A stretch of 64,000 nucleotides of DNA from Bilabrum cf. latius (lineage: Eukaryota; Bigyra: Bicosoecida; Bigyra; Bicosoecida): positions 1,535,065-1,599,064 of the forward strand of contig OZ237739.1 in NCBI GenBank assembly GCA_965178125.1. The letters run 5' to 3'. The translations under genes and the position numbers were made by a program. Shown piece by piece: positions 13,413 to 25,100 of the stretch (position 1 is its first letter; each line of letters starts with the position of its first letter). The notes under the pieces are model-generated. The model made no database searches, was not told the DNA's origin, and was given only the letters and a program-made list of their open reading frames with translations.

Positions 13413-13622
13413 CTTTTCGTTGCACCAAGCCAAAAAAAGCGAGGGAGTGTTGTCGCTGTATTGTGTCTGACGGAACCGTTCTGCCAGAATTTCTGCCAGT
13501 TTCTGCCAGTTTCTGCCAGTTTCACACAGGTAGGATCATCAAACCGGAAAAACGAGACTTGCCTCTTTCGCCGCGCACATATCAAGCAGACGGAGTAAGA
13601 ACCCGTCTTGGGGTTTCACTCC

Positions 13623-14822
13623 ATGTCAAACATTGGTGAACTGGCTCCGGCTGGCGCGGCTGCGACGGGGAGTGCAGAAGAGCTAGAGCTTGATCGACAC
13701 GGTTTACCTGTTATTCCGACAAAGCCGCTAGGCCCGCCCGTCATTGAGCTGTCGGAAATATCGAAAAGTTATGATCTAGCTAGCGGAGAAAAAGTAAAGG
13801 CGTTGAGGAGCATATCTCTGCAACTGCCTTCGACGGCAGCAAGTTCGAGTGCGGCCGGTGAAGGCGACGTGGCTGCTTACCCCATTCGTTAGGGAGAATT
13901 TGTGATGATCCGTGGTCCATCAGGAGGTGGCAAAACGACTTTATTGAATATCATAGGCTGTATCGACCAGGCGTCGTCGGGTGTGTTTTCCCTGTTCGGC
14001 CAGCGCATCGACCACCGCGTTGCCACCGACGAGGAGCTCTCATCCATGCGGCTACGGAGAATTGGGTTCACCTTCCAGAGCTTTAACCTTCTGGCAACCC
14101 TCTCTGCGCTGGAGAACGTGGAATTGCCCATGTCAATGCTTGGAAAGCTCTCGTCAGACCAGCGTCGGCTGCGCGCCCGCGCCCTCCTCAAGATGGTCGG
14201 GCTGGAGGACCGGCAGAACCACCTGCCCTCCGAGATGAGCGGGGGGGAGCAGCAGCGCACCACCATCGCCAGGTCGCTGGCGAATGACCCGGACGTCCTC
14301 CTCGCCGACGAGCCGTGCGGCGACCTCGATGCCCGCAGCACGGTGGACGTGATGAATCTGCTGCTGCGGATTAACCGACTGAGGGGCAAGACAATCGTGA
14401 TGGTCACGCACTCGGCCGAACTGGAGTGCTACGCGGACAGGACTCTGTTCGTGAGGGACGGCCGCATCGTGGCACAGCACGTGAACTTGCAGCAGACCCC
14501 CCTGGAGCTGTCGGCCTACCTTACCTTCCTGGACTTGGCGGCCAGGGGGGAGCTGCCAGCCGAGGGCGAGGGCGAGGGCGAGGGCGAGGGCGAGGGCGAG
14601 CTGGCAGAGGAGCGGGAGGAGGATGCAGCGGGCGGAGGACTGGGTGGTGGGAAAGCGGCGCTGTAGACTACCATTGCAACCCACGCAATGGAAGCCAAGG
14701 CCGTGGGGAAGAATGGGGCCGCGGGCAAAGGGGACAGTGACCCGGTGGGTGCATCCAGTGCAGCGGGCGGGGCTGGGGCTGGGTTTGGTGCGGCTTCGGC
14801 GGCGAGCGAAGAGCCGAGGTGA
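13623..14822 (+). CDS. LolD/MacB-type ABC transporter ATPase
   Basis: About 399 residues in one exon, ending in TGA, with in-frame TAGs at 13890 and 14664. It has a complete ABC nucleotide-binding domain: Walker A GPSGGGKTT, Q-loop FQSFNLLATLSALENV, signature MSGGEQQRTTIARSLA, Walker B VLLADEPCGDLD and the H-loop in VMVTHS. The arrangement is that of the MacB/LolD/FtsE group, which in bacteria energises lipoprotein or peptide export. No membrane domain is fused and no permease gene is adjacent. TAG 13890 sits immediately before GEFVMIRGPSGG, a position usually occupied by a polar residue (often K, Q or E). A run of Gly-Glu repeats (14568-14600) and a disordered tail follow. Reading through TAG 14664 adds a 51-residue Ala/Gly-rich extension. 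Confidence 0.85.
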
Positions 14823-14879
14823 TCGATATGGTTTCCTAGTGGATCAGTATCACAAGTATGCAAGAGCCTATTGACTGCC

Positions 14880-15063
14880 TGGCCCTGTCCTGGTGCCTCC
14901 CCATCACTCTTTGGCCCTGTCCTGGTGCCTCCCCATCACTCTTTGGCCCTGTCCTGGTGCCTCCCCATCACTCTTTGGCCCTGTCCTGGTGCCTCCCCAT
15001 CACTCTTTGGCCCTGTCCTGGTGCTTCCCCATCACTCTTTGGCCCTGTCCTGGTGCTTCCTCC
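14880..15063. repeat. 32-bp minisatellite, about 5.75 copies
   Basis: A 32-bp unit starting TGGCCCTGTCCTGGTG repeats at 14880, 14912, 14944, 14976, 15008 and, truncated, at 15040. The first four copies are essentially identical; the later ones differ at a C/T. It fills the gap between two convergent genes and overlaps the 3' end of the peroxiredoxin-like gene, whose stop lies inside it. Confidence 0.95.
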
Positions 15064-15625
15064 AGCCCTCCACCGCTGCATCCCTGAGCTCAACCAGGTG
15101 GGGGTGGTCCGATGCTTTCTGCTGCACATGCAGGAACACCACATCGCCCCCCGGCATGACCACCATGGTGGCACCCTGCTGCAGCCCGTCCCCCACGAGC
15201 AGGTTGCCGCCTACTCCTCCCCCGTCCTCCTTGCCCCGCGCCCTCACACGGGAATAGGCCTCCCGTGCCGCAGAGTCCAACAAGCCGAATCCTGTGAATA
15301 TAGACTCTCGCCTGGTTCCCAGCATTTTGTATGCCGATTGTTGTTTCTCTCCACTTGCCGGGGGATCGTCCAGAAGCAAGAGGTCGCCGTCCCACACCCC
15401 GGCCTGCTCGAAATCATCGACGCCCTGCTCGTCCCAGCTCACCAGCACAGTGCCAAACCCAAGCTCTTTCAGCTCTGGCAGCACTGAGGCCGACACATCC
15501 TTGGCCCACTGACGGCAGAGCGGACAACCCATGCGCCTGATTAGCGTGACGAACTGAGGCCGATCTTGCCAAAGGTCTCCGAGCCTTAACTCATCACCGG
15601 GCGTCAAGTTCCCAGTGCTATCCAT
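15032..15625 (-). CDS. Peroxiredoxin-like 2 family protein (AhpC/TSA-like)
   Basis: About 197 residues, one exon, stop TGA, no in-frame TAG. The thioredoxin-like core shows FVTLIRRMGCPLCRQWAKDV (a CPLC pair), VLPELKELGFGTVLVSWD and DLLLLDDP, followed by a Tyr-Lys-Met-Leu-Gly segment and a late strand GATMVVMPGGDVVFLHVQ. This is the pattern of the PRXL2/FAM213 family (AhpC/TSA antioxidant enzymes, including prostamide/PGF synthase), which reduce peroxides or prostaglandin-like substrates using thiols. The start ATG (15625) was chosen as the first in-frame ATG before the conserved core. The last codons lie inside the minisatellite, so the C-terminus may vary between strains. Confidence 0.8.
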   Translation of the reverse strand: MDSTGNLTPGDELRLGDLWQDRPQFVTLIRRMGCPLCRQWAKDVSASVLPELKELGFGTVLVSWDEQGVDDFEQAGVWDGDLLLLDDPPASGEKQQSAYKMLGTRRESIFTGFGLLDSAAREAYSRVRARGKEDGGGVGGNLLVGDGLQQGATMVVMPGGDVVFLHVQQKASDHPHLVELRDAAVEGWRKHQDRAKE

Positions 15626-16094
15626 TGCAACTACTTGTCGCGCTTTACTGCGAACGGTAACGGAGAACACTGGCCATTGGCGGGAGTTTTTGACGAAGGC
15701 GCGTGGACACGTCACGAACGCCGGAGTGCGGGAATAAGACGGCTCCGCTGTGGCGTGGTCGCTTACGCTACGATATCTGAAGCCCGTTGACCGTTTTCTT
15801 GCAGAATTGGCGCACCATTAGCCCCCGTTTTACGCCCGTCGCCTCGCTAGGCTGCAAGCACTTGACAAGAATCGGCCTGGCTTGCAGAGCTCGAGAACTG
15901 CTACATGAATCCAGCAAAGGCTAGCCCGCCCGCAGCCCGAGCTACCCGGATGCTTGAAAGTTGACTGTAATTTCTAATTGCCGCTAGCATGCGTTTTCGA
16001 CCAAGAAAAGAATGACGGTCTCATCGGCTCACGTGGGGCATCTCTACGCAAGATCATCGATCCGATCGGAGCGATTCAAGTTGCTTGCTCCTGA
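15626..16094. other. Intergenic region between two minus-strand genes
   Basis: This 469-bp stretch separates the start of the peroxiredoxin-like gene from the stop of the kinesin fusion gene. I find no gene, RNA or repeat. It should contain the promoter of the former and the 3' UTR of the latter. Confidence 0.5.
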
Positions 16095-19000
16095 TCAGTC
16101 ATCGTCGTGGGGTCGCAGCTTCCCAGGGGCCCCGTCCCGCGCTGCACCTGCCGGGCACATGAAGCGCACCACAGCTCTCCCCCCGCCCTTGCCGTACCTC
16201 ACGATACCATCCCCGCAGCTTGCCTCGTACTCGGCCGCGATGCCCTTGGGGGAGGCGTACTCGCGCCTGCCCTTGCGGCCCCGAGCGCCTGCCTTGGGCT
16301 TTGATAGTGTCCCGTCTGGGCCTGCCTCATCCGTGCATGCATCCGGAGGCGGGGGCGTAGTTGTGGGCAGCTGCACCACGATTCGAATGGCAAACCTCGG
16401 CATGTCGACTTGCGTGTAGTACCGCACATGCAGCGGCTTGAGCTTCAGGGCATCCTTGAAGAACACGGTGGCGAAGCACGGGTACGTGAAGCCCAGCGTG
16501 CGCTCGAGGCAGTATTCTCCACGAGCCCCATTGGGCTTGGTCACCCGGTCGGTGGGCACGTCATACCCGGGGTTGATGTTGAAGTGCACCTGCTTGATCG
16601 GGTGCTTCAAAGAGGTCTCTTTGCTGACCGTGGAGCCCTTGCGCAGCCCAACCGGGCACCGCACAAACGTCCTGCACGTGAACTTACCGCTGCTCACCTG
16701 ATCGCTCGTGTTGCCCACCTCTAGCACGAACCTGGAAGTGCTCTAGAATTCCAGCCGTGCGGCTGACAGGCGAGCCCGCTGCGAGGACAAGGCTGCTTCG
16801 GGCGCGGGACCAAACGACCCATCAGAGACTGCTCCCGCTCCAGTCTCACCAGATACCATCGAGTCTGCCTCGGACGCACCAACAGCGGCACCAGCACCAG
16901 TAGCCGCCGATTTATCGTCGTCGGCTCGTGCAGCCGCCACATCGCCCGCCTCCAGCTTAATGGCAGCCACGAGCTCGTCGTCCGCAGCTGCCGCGTCAAT
17001 GGCTCGACGCAACGCCACGCCGCACACTGGACAGCTGCGGTAATATTTCAGCGCAATTTCCTGGCATGCGCCGCACACGAGGTGCCGGCAGGCGGGCAGT
17101 CGAACCGGAGCTGGATCAAGGAGAAGCGCGCCCCCGCACCTGTGGCACACCCGCTGGCCCAGTTCTGCCTCCCGCCCCCTCTCCGCCTCCTCTTGAAGCT
17201 TTGCCTCTCTCTGTTCATCATCCGAGTCGCTTCTGAACAGAGCAGGTGCAGATGCAAGCTCATCTACCGTGAGGGCAGTCTCGGCACTCTCCCCCTCTGC
17301 CCGCACCACGGCCCCGACCGGCCTGCTGCGACTGACCTCCCCAGTTTCCTCGCAGAAGTACTCGATCGAGCTGCTGCTGGGGTCCATCCGGACGCGCCAC
17401 ACGGGCACAGCTGACTCCGTGCTCGCGGGAGCCCCTGCCCCACTGCTGGTCGCCTCGCGGGCCTCCTTTCCTTCCGTCCCCTCGAACGACTCTTCCTCCA
17501 CGATAGGCACACCGCCACCGACGGAACGTGCACGCTTTGCCGCGCCCGGCTCCGCTGCACTCGCAGCCGAGCCAGCCGATTTCGAAGCAGCGGCCATTGC
17601 CGCCCTCTCCTCCTCGTCCTCCAGAGTGATGACATACTCTGAGAACTCTCGACCGTGCGCATCTGCCCAGGTGTGCACGCCGCCCGCCACCCGAGTCAGG
17701 TCTGGCAGCTTGTCGCTGTTGGCGGCTGCCAGGTCGCTCTCGATGCGAGGGGCCACCGACTTGTATTCATCCGCCCGAAACATGTCCAGCAGGTTGTCCG
17801 CCATGTTCTCGTCCAACCAGCCAGGCGACTTGGACGTGGCGTACTCGAACCAGCGGTTGCGCGGCAGGTTCCTTCGCATGCGGCGCCCCACCGAGATCGG
17901 ATGCCCGGCGTCTTCCTGGTCGAACTGCAGCAGGACGGGCTGCTAGATGCGAGTGTACCGTGCCACGTCATGCCCCACGGGATGGCTCACCGCCACAAAG
18001 TATGCCAGGTCCGGCTGGTCAAGGGCCGCGTTAAGCACAGCACACGCGCCCTGGGAAGAGCCTACGAGACACAGCGCCTTGGACTTGCCCAGCGCGCGCA
18101 CGATGTCCTTGAGAAGAGGACCGGGGAAGGACCGAATGGTTTGGCGGTCCCCAGGGGTGCGTCCGTACCCGGGGCAGTCGATCGAGACTTGGTACAGGCC
18201 CGGCTATCTGCGGCCCAGCCCATCCTGGCAAAAGTTGAACTGCAACGATGAATTGCGTGGGCCTGACCCGTGCACGTACAGCACGAGCGGGTCCTAAGGT
18301 GCCCCGCACACGTGAGCGAAGATGTCCCCGTAGTTCCTCGTCTCGATCCAGACCGCCCTTCGGCGCAAGGTCGGGTGCGGGTCATCCTCATCTCCATCCA
18401 TGGGGCCCCTGGCAAGCGCCACTGCCCTGTCCGATGCCTTGCTGCTCGTGGTACGAAGCGCACCCACGCGCGTGCCGAAGCGCAGGGTGGCCAATGTCTC
18501 GGGGCTTTTACCCGGGTCATCGCTCACGCACGCAATCATGGTGGTGCGGCAGTTCCCTCCGAGCGCAGGCTGCAACAGTCGAGTCAGCATGTCATCGCGG
18601 TATGGCACGTGAGACGCATTAGACGCGAGGGCAGAGCACACCTGCCCCAGCGCCAGCAGCCCCAGATTGATAGACGTCCCGCTCCGGTCTGCAGTGCCCC
18701 CGTGCGCCTCCGCTGTGTTCTCCGACCCCGCGAGGTCCACAAGCACCAGCCGGGCTGTGCGACTGCGGAACGTAGGCGCGACGCCGGCGGCCCCATCCCC
18801 ATCGCTAGCAGCCCCGCTCCCGCTGGCAGCCCTTCCTTTCGAGTCGGTGGCCCACCGGTGCTCCACGGACACGGTCAGCAGCGCGTGCGACCTGCTCGAG
18901 TGCTCGTTCTGGCCGGTGCTCGCGGTGGCGCGATTGGCCGCTCCTCGCCGGATGAGGGCAAGCAGACCCAGCGCGCTCTCTACCTTGAAAGACTTGCCCA

Positions 19001-19583
19001 GCGCGTACAGCAGCTCCCCCTTGGTCCCGCCTGCCCCCTCTCCCGCTCCTTCTCTCTCCCACCCCCCGGGCCTCTCCCGCACAGCCACGGCCGTGCGGCC
19101 TGCCTCGCAAAGCAAATCGAACGCCCGCCCCTGGTACACTTCAACGTACCGCGCCCGCACCTCAAACTGCACTAGACCTCGCACACGAAGGGCCCTGGCA
19201 GCGTCCACTTCCATCCTAGAGACGCGCCTGAAAATGTCTTTCGCGACCTCGGGGATTACGCCGTCCAGCTCGTGCAGCTTGAGATCGTTACCGCCATCTC
19301 TACCCAGCATAGTAAAGGTCTTTCCCGATCCCGTCTATCCGTATGCAAAACAACAAGCATCGTACCCTTCGAAGAGCGCCTCAACCAACGGCAGTCCACA
19401 GGCGCGATAGAGATCTAGCTGCGACGCACCGGACCCAAAGGTGGCATCGAATTTCTATCCAAATCCCCCAGAATCTTCGGTCAGCAGCTTCAACTGATAC
19501 GAATCCCTAGAAGTAATAAAAGCGCTGGACTTTGGGGCCTCTGGCCGTATCCTGACGAAGACCTGAACAGACCTCTTTGCCAT
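16095..19583 (-). CDS. Kinesin motor / alpha-beta hydrolase / RING fusion protein
   Basis: One uninterrupted minus-strand frame of about 1,162 residues (ATG 19583, TGA 16095) with six in-frame TAGs (19455, 19335, 18294, 18204, 17943, 16743). Residues 1-390 form a kinesin motor at the N-terminus: VQVFVRIRP, a P-loop AYG-TAG-TGSGKTFTML, switch I NEHSSRSHALL, switch II LVLVDLAGSEN, SINLGLLALGQV and PYRDDMLTRLLQPALGG. Residues 430-600 resemble an alpha/beta hydrolase: PLVLYVHGSGP, SIDCPGYGRTPGD, nucleophile motif CLVGSSQGAC, and YFVAVSHPVGHDVARYTRI before QPVLLQFDQEDAGHP. A C-rich RING-like module (CHRCGG..CRHLVCGAC..CPVCG) lies near residues 825-865. The last 200 residues include HPIKQVHFNINPGYDVP, faintly YEATS-like (a guess). 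The function of the fusion is unknown. The TAG at 19335 replaces an almost invariant Gln of kinesins. Confidence 0.88.
19335..19337 (-). other. In-frame UAG at the kinesin P-loop glutamine
   Basis: On the minus strand the codon reads TAG between AYG and TGSGKTFTMLG. Kinesins across eukaryotes have Gln here (AYGQTGSGKT). It is the cleanest single codon showing UAG = Gln in this window. Confidence 0.93.
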
Positions 19584-19843
19584 TGTTGAGAACGGAGACC
19601 CAGGCCAGTACAAGGTAGCTATTTATCACTATTTTCCGCTCTACAGTAATTAATATAGTTGTGTTTGCTTCTAGGTGAAACAACAGTGAAAATTACCTTG
19701 GGGATATGTGCCTAATCGGCAGATTAGGAGCAGAAGGCGTGTTTGGAGACTCGAGGTTCGCCGGCGGTACGAACGTTCCCTATTGATGAGCACTCAATTG
19801 CACTTCGGTGGATCGTTGTCCGACGCATAACTGCGCCAAAATT

Positions 19844-22048
19844 ATGGATGGGAACGATGACTTTCCAATGAAGCCAATGCAACACGACGATAAAGGTGCG
19901 TCTGGTCCATCCAACGATAGAGGGAGCAAGCCAGATGGATCGCGAGGGAGCGCTTCACTAGTCGCCGCTGCCCTGCCATCCGCTGCTTTGCAGGCCGTTG
20001 ATAGAGCAGCTGCCGCATTATTCGGCTCGACTTCAGCGTATTAGCAAGGCAAGGACAGGAGCAGGTCCAGTGTAGGCCCTGCATTGCCATCTCGGACCGA
20101 GGGGTCTCCCACGACACCGCAGGAGTAGTTGTCGGCTTCACATACAGCGCGTCAAGCGTCGCACCCAGTGCAGTAGACGCAGGCATATCACCATGCATTG
20201 CCCAGTCCCATGTATCATCATGTTTTGGCAAGGCCTCGCTCGCTGCCACAGGCAGGTATGACGAGCACACTTGATATCATGTTTCCAAGCCACCAAGGGG
20301 CACCCACAACGCACGGTTCTCCTCATTTGCCCCAGGCCACGGTCGAGAAGGAGAGCACAGCAGGGTCCATGCAAGCTACCTCGCATGCCCCGACTTCGTA
20401 TGAAGGCGACGACTTCGCTGCAGCGCAAGCAGCTGCCATTCAGCGCCAGCTGGAGGCCCACGCAAAACGGACCGGAGATGCCACCCTGCTGCAGGGCAAG
20501 TTCGGACACACACTAGAATCGATGAGCGGGCAGCCAGCGGCATCGACTGGCTTATCCAACGAGACAGGGGGGTCAACAGCGGCGGCCGGCTCCGGCGCGA
20601 GTCAGTTGAGCTCTCAGGGGGTGGAGCTGGAGGAGGCGGGAGCCATGCCCGAGGTGATGGCAGCTGCACGGGCCATGTGGGAGGCATCGCTGCGGGGAGA
20701 TCGGCCAGACGTGGAGGGCTTCGTGGGTGCTGTGGAGCGGCAGGCAGCTCGCGCTGGAGAGGCCCCGCTACGGGAGCACGAGCGGGCCATGCTGCGCGCC
20801 TGGGCAGATGTGAGCGACGGGGGCGCGCTGGGCATGGATGCCGGGGATCTGGGGGTGCCGGGTGCAGGCACTAGCAGTGCAGCAGCTCTTGACAGCGAGC
20901 TGGGTGACCCCGATGCGGGGGGGGTTGGGGGGGAGTAGGGCGAGGAGGAGGGGGCGGACTGGGACGCGCCGGTGCCTAGCCGGTATAGGTACTCGGACCC
21001 GGAGTCGAATGTCTTCATGCCGGCCGCTGCCAAGACAGTTGCCTTGCGCGCCAACAGCGAGGACACAGACGGTGCCGCACCCGTGCCAGCTTCCACTGAG
21101 GACGGCGAGCGGGCCATGGGCGCAGGGGAGGCGGCCAAGCACGGCAGAGAGCTCTTCGAGAGCGGGCGACCCGGCCCCGCGGTGCAAGCGCTCGAGTCAG
21201 CGGTAGCGCAGGACAGCTCGGACGCGGAGTCTTGGCTAGCGCTGGGGCACGCTCACGCGGAGATGGAGGATGACCTTCAGGCGATCGCGTGTCTCGAGGC
21301 GGCAGTGAAGGCAGACCCGCACGACCTGCACGCGCTACTGCAGCTGGCTGTGTCCTACCTGAACGAGAGAATGGACGCAAGGGCACTCCGGTGCATCAAG
21401 GCGTGGGTGGAATGCAACCCGTCCATGGCCGCTGCTGGCGTGCATGTGGCGGGCCACGGGGCGGGACGGCCAGCTGGGGTGGACGGTAGGCGGGAGGCGT
21501 TTGACGAGCTGCTCGAGCTCATGAAGCAGGTTGAGGTGGCGGCACCTGATGACCCAGAGGTGCTGGGTCTGCTTGGAGTGGTGTTCAACTTAACCAGGCA
21601 GGCAGAGGCTGCAGAGGCGGTGCTGCGGCGGGCCGTTTAGCACGAGCCCTCGAACCACGTGCTGTGGAACAGGCTGGGGGCCACCATAAACAACGCAGGC
21701 AGGCCTGCAGATGCAGTGCCGGCCTACCAGGAGGCGGTGCGACTGCGTCCCACGTTTGCTCGCGGGTTCTTCAATCTAGGGATCGCGCTGTTCGACTCGG
21801 ACCAGCACATGCAGTCGGCCAGGGCCTTCACCCGAGCGCTGCAACTGAACCCGAATGCAACGCACATATGGAGCCACGTGAGGGTGTCGCTGGCGGTGGC
21901 AGAGGAGTTCGACCTGGTGGACGCGTGCGGGCCCGAAGATGTGAATCTGCTGGTGCAGGCCATGCGAGATAGCGACCAAAAGGAGCCGGGCGGTGGCAGT
22001 CGCACTGGGGCTGGGGACCAACCAGCGGGTGCAGCAGGGGGGCACTGA
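19844..22048 (+). CDS. PEX5: Peroxisomal targeting signal 1 receptor PEX5
   Basis: About 734 residues, one exon, stop TGA, with in-frame TAGs at 20042, 20126, 20174, 20936 and 21638. The C-terminal half matches the TPR domain of PEX5, which binds the SKL-type signal of peroxisomal matrix proteins in the cytosol: RYRYSDPESNVFM, SDAESWLALGHAHAEMEDDL, ALLQLAVSYLNERMDARA, then PEVLGLLGVVFNLTRQAEAA, HVLWNRLGATINNAGRPADA, FARGFFNLGIALFD and a terminal helix beginning IWSHVRVSLAVAEEFD. TAG 21638 lies between TPR helices. The N-terminal half is low complexity. I see no WxxxF/Y motifs and no Cys near residue 11, both typical of PEX5, so the true start may be upstream; the frame stays open past a Cys-containing stretch before 19844. 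Confidence 0.92.
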
Positions 22049-22198
22049 CAACCTTGAGTACAGCAAGAATATGTAATTGAATGCAAAGACACCGGAAAAC
22101 CTCAATAATGTTGAACAACCAATGAAGTCATCCAAGATTCATGCTTTGCGATCAACGCTCCCACGGTCCCGAACCAACCTGGGGGGTCGTTGCAATCG

Positions 22199-25100
22199 TC
22201 ACACGATCCGCCGGCCGATGCCCGCCACCAGATCGTCTCCTAGCCTTGATGCCCGCTGCAAGGCAGTCAGGGCGCCCCCTGGAACGCGGAACTGCTGCCC
22301 CAGCACGCGGCCCGACCTCTCCTCGGCTAGACCCTCCGTGGACAAGCCGGTTTCCCGAGCCTTGGTCTGGCTGCTGGAGGCGAGGGTCTCCTCGAACCTG
22401 GACGATGGCTTCACCTTGGCGGGACCGTCCAAGGCCTCCCTGGCAGGCGAGGCAGCTGGCCCAGCAGCCCCTGCACTGCTTGGCAACACTCCCTCCCCGA
22501 CACCGTGCAGTGCACTCTCTCGCCCCCCCATAACGCGGGAGTCCCGACCGCCCCCGCGTGGCGTACCAGATCGCTCCACACCAGACTGTCTGCCCTGCTG
22601 AGAGGCAGCTGACCAGGGGCGGGCCCGTCGCAGAGCCTCTTTGGGCGTGGCCCCGCGGCCCACGGGCAGGTGAAACTCAGGTGCTCTCTCGGACTCGGCC
22701 TGGTGCCGGTCATGCCCGAGTCCAGCCAGAGCGATGGCACGCATTGCTTGCGAAGCCTCTACAGTGGACGGATCCTGCGACGCTCCGGGCTAGCCACCTG
22801 GCTATTGGTCGGACAGCGCAGATGACTGTCTGCCTGGCGATAGCGCGGCAACACGACTCATGAGACTGTCCTCGGAAGCATCTACCCCCGTGTGGGAGGT
22901 GCGTGAGCCACGACCCGGACTCCCCCGCTGCTAGCTCGCTCCCCCACCGCCCCCTGACGATGCTTCCAGCTCCAGCACCGAGGCCTGGTCCACTCCCAGC
23001 CGAGGGTCCTGCTGTCGGATGCGGCGACGGTCCCTCTCTGGCATGCCCACGTGGTCTATCTCGGTGGAGATCTTCCAGTCAAACAGCGAGGAGCCCGGGT
23101 TTAAGCCGCCCTTACTCTTGCTCTTGGCGCTGGCACCGTTACCTCTGCCGCTTTTTTTGCCCCTTTTTGTGCCTACACTTGGTGGAGTCCTGTGGCTGCT
23201 GCGTGGGAAGGCCGAGCCACGGGTCTGCGGCCCCGTGCCCAGCTGAGCACTGGCTTGCCCCGCCAAACCGTGTACTGCTCGCAGCGGTGACCGGGGACGG
23301 GCCAGTCCCGACCTGCTAGAAGACGGCATCGCGATACCTGCTTTGCTGTCGCACGCGCTGGCGGACTACTGCTGTATCTGCTGTTTCGCCTTGCGCCTTG
23401 CAGACATTGGCCGCCCCAGGCCCCACTTGGGCTTGCGTGCCTGGGCGCCAGTTGCTTTCACCAGAGGGGGGCCGGCTGGCTGCACGACACCCAGATCCGC
23501 AGATCCAGTGTCTTGCGCTGACTCGACATCCGGAGCATCGCTGGCAAACTGCAGCGCATCACGGAGCCGGCCCAGACGGACGCTCCGCCTGGTGGCGCTG
23601 GCAGGCCGCTTGGTACTGGAAGGGCGCCGCCGGGACTCATCCGAGACAGCTGCATCGCTGCTGCTGCCGGTGGGCGCGCTGGCATTGACGGACGATGACC
23701 GTCTTGCCGCCGGTGCAGACGGAGGCCTCGGAGGCACAGCCGCAGACACGACCTGTTGGTGCGCCCTCGAGGCTCTCTCGGCGGCTGCTTGCGCCGCCTC
23801 GATGACCTCGGAGGACTCTGAAAGGCCCTTTGCAACGGCTAGGTAGCGCGAGACGCCTGCATCTGGACCTGAGCGCGTTATAGGCGCCGCACCACGGGCT
23901 GCAGATACAGCAGCCTCGTTCCTGTCATCGTCGCCATCCTCGCCGTCCTGGTTGAGGAGGTCGAGCAGGGACATCTGTCCGCCGCGGGGCTTGGTCAAAT
24001 GCTTGCCTTCGCTGCTCAACTCGGCACGATGGCCCTTCGCCGTTTCCGTTTTATCAACATTATCGTTTGTTGGTGACTCCGGTCGGTCCCAGGCTGGCAC
24101 ACTGGCCTCTGAGCTCCTTCCGCGCACTCCGAGTGCCCCACCCGGCCTCTCCTTCTCTCTGGTCTTGAGCCTCTGCAGGGTGCCTTCGAAATCGCCACGC
24201 AGTCTCTTCATGGCTGCCAAAAAGTCGTCCGCAGTGGCCTCCACGTCAGACCGTGCCATGACGGGCCGCAGTGCGGCAAACGAATGGTCACTCCCCACGG
24301 AGTCGAGACCGCCCGGTCCCCGCCCCTGCTGCTCCTTGCCAGAGCCCATAGCGCGGGCCACGGCTCCCTCACCACGCCCCGCCACTCGAATTACTCTTTC
24401 TGCGACCAGCTCTGCACTGCCACCTTCCTCTTCCTCTTCCTCCTCCTCCTCCTCCTCCGCACCCTTACTCTCACCTGCACCAGCGCCCTCACCCGCACCC
24501 GCACCTCCACCTGCGGGCCCGCTCGCCTCCTTGCCGCGTCCCCCCCGCAGAGCACTGGCATCCTCCTCGAAGGCCGCCAGCGCCTCCTGCTCCTCTTCGG
24601 TCAGCTCGCGGGGCGCTGGTTCCCTGTACTGCACCCCATCCAGGTCGCACAATGTCCTAGACTCCTGCAGCACCAAGTCTTCCAGCCAGCGAGGCAGTGG
24701 AGCCCCCACGTCCTCCACGCCGCCCACGCCGCTACCTAGCGCGCGTGCCAGAGCCTTCAACTCTTGTCCCGCCCTTGTTGAGTCTAGCGGTACCGGTACA
24801 TCCAGTTCCCGCAAGGGCACGGTAACCTCGTCCTCGTCCTCCTCCCCATTGCCTGCCCCTCGCGCCCCCGCCATACCCGACCTGGCCCTCAGCTTGGAGA
24901 TGGAAGGGCCGTGCGAGCGAGCCAGAGACAGACAGGCGCGCACATCCTCGCCCTCGTCATTCCCACGGGATCCACCAGCCCCTGCCCCATCGCTGCCCGC
25001 TGTCGAGCAACAGGGGTTGCCCCTAGCGTCCAGCGACCGCAGCCGCGGCCACGCCCGCACAGCTGCTAGCAGCGCTGCACCATCGGCTACCACTCCACTT

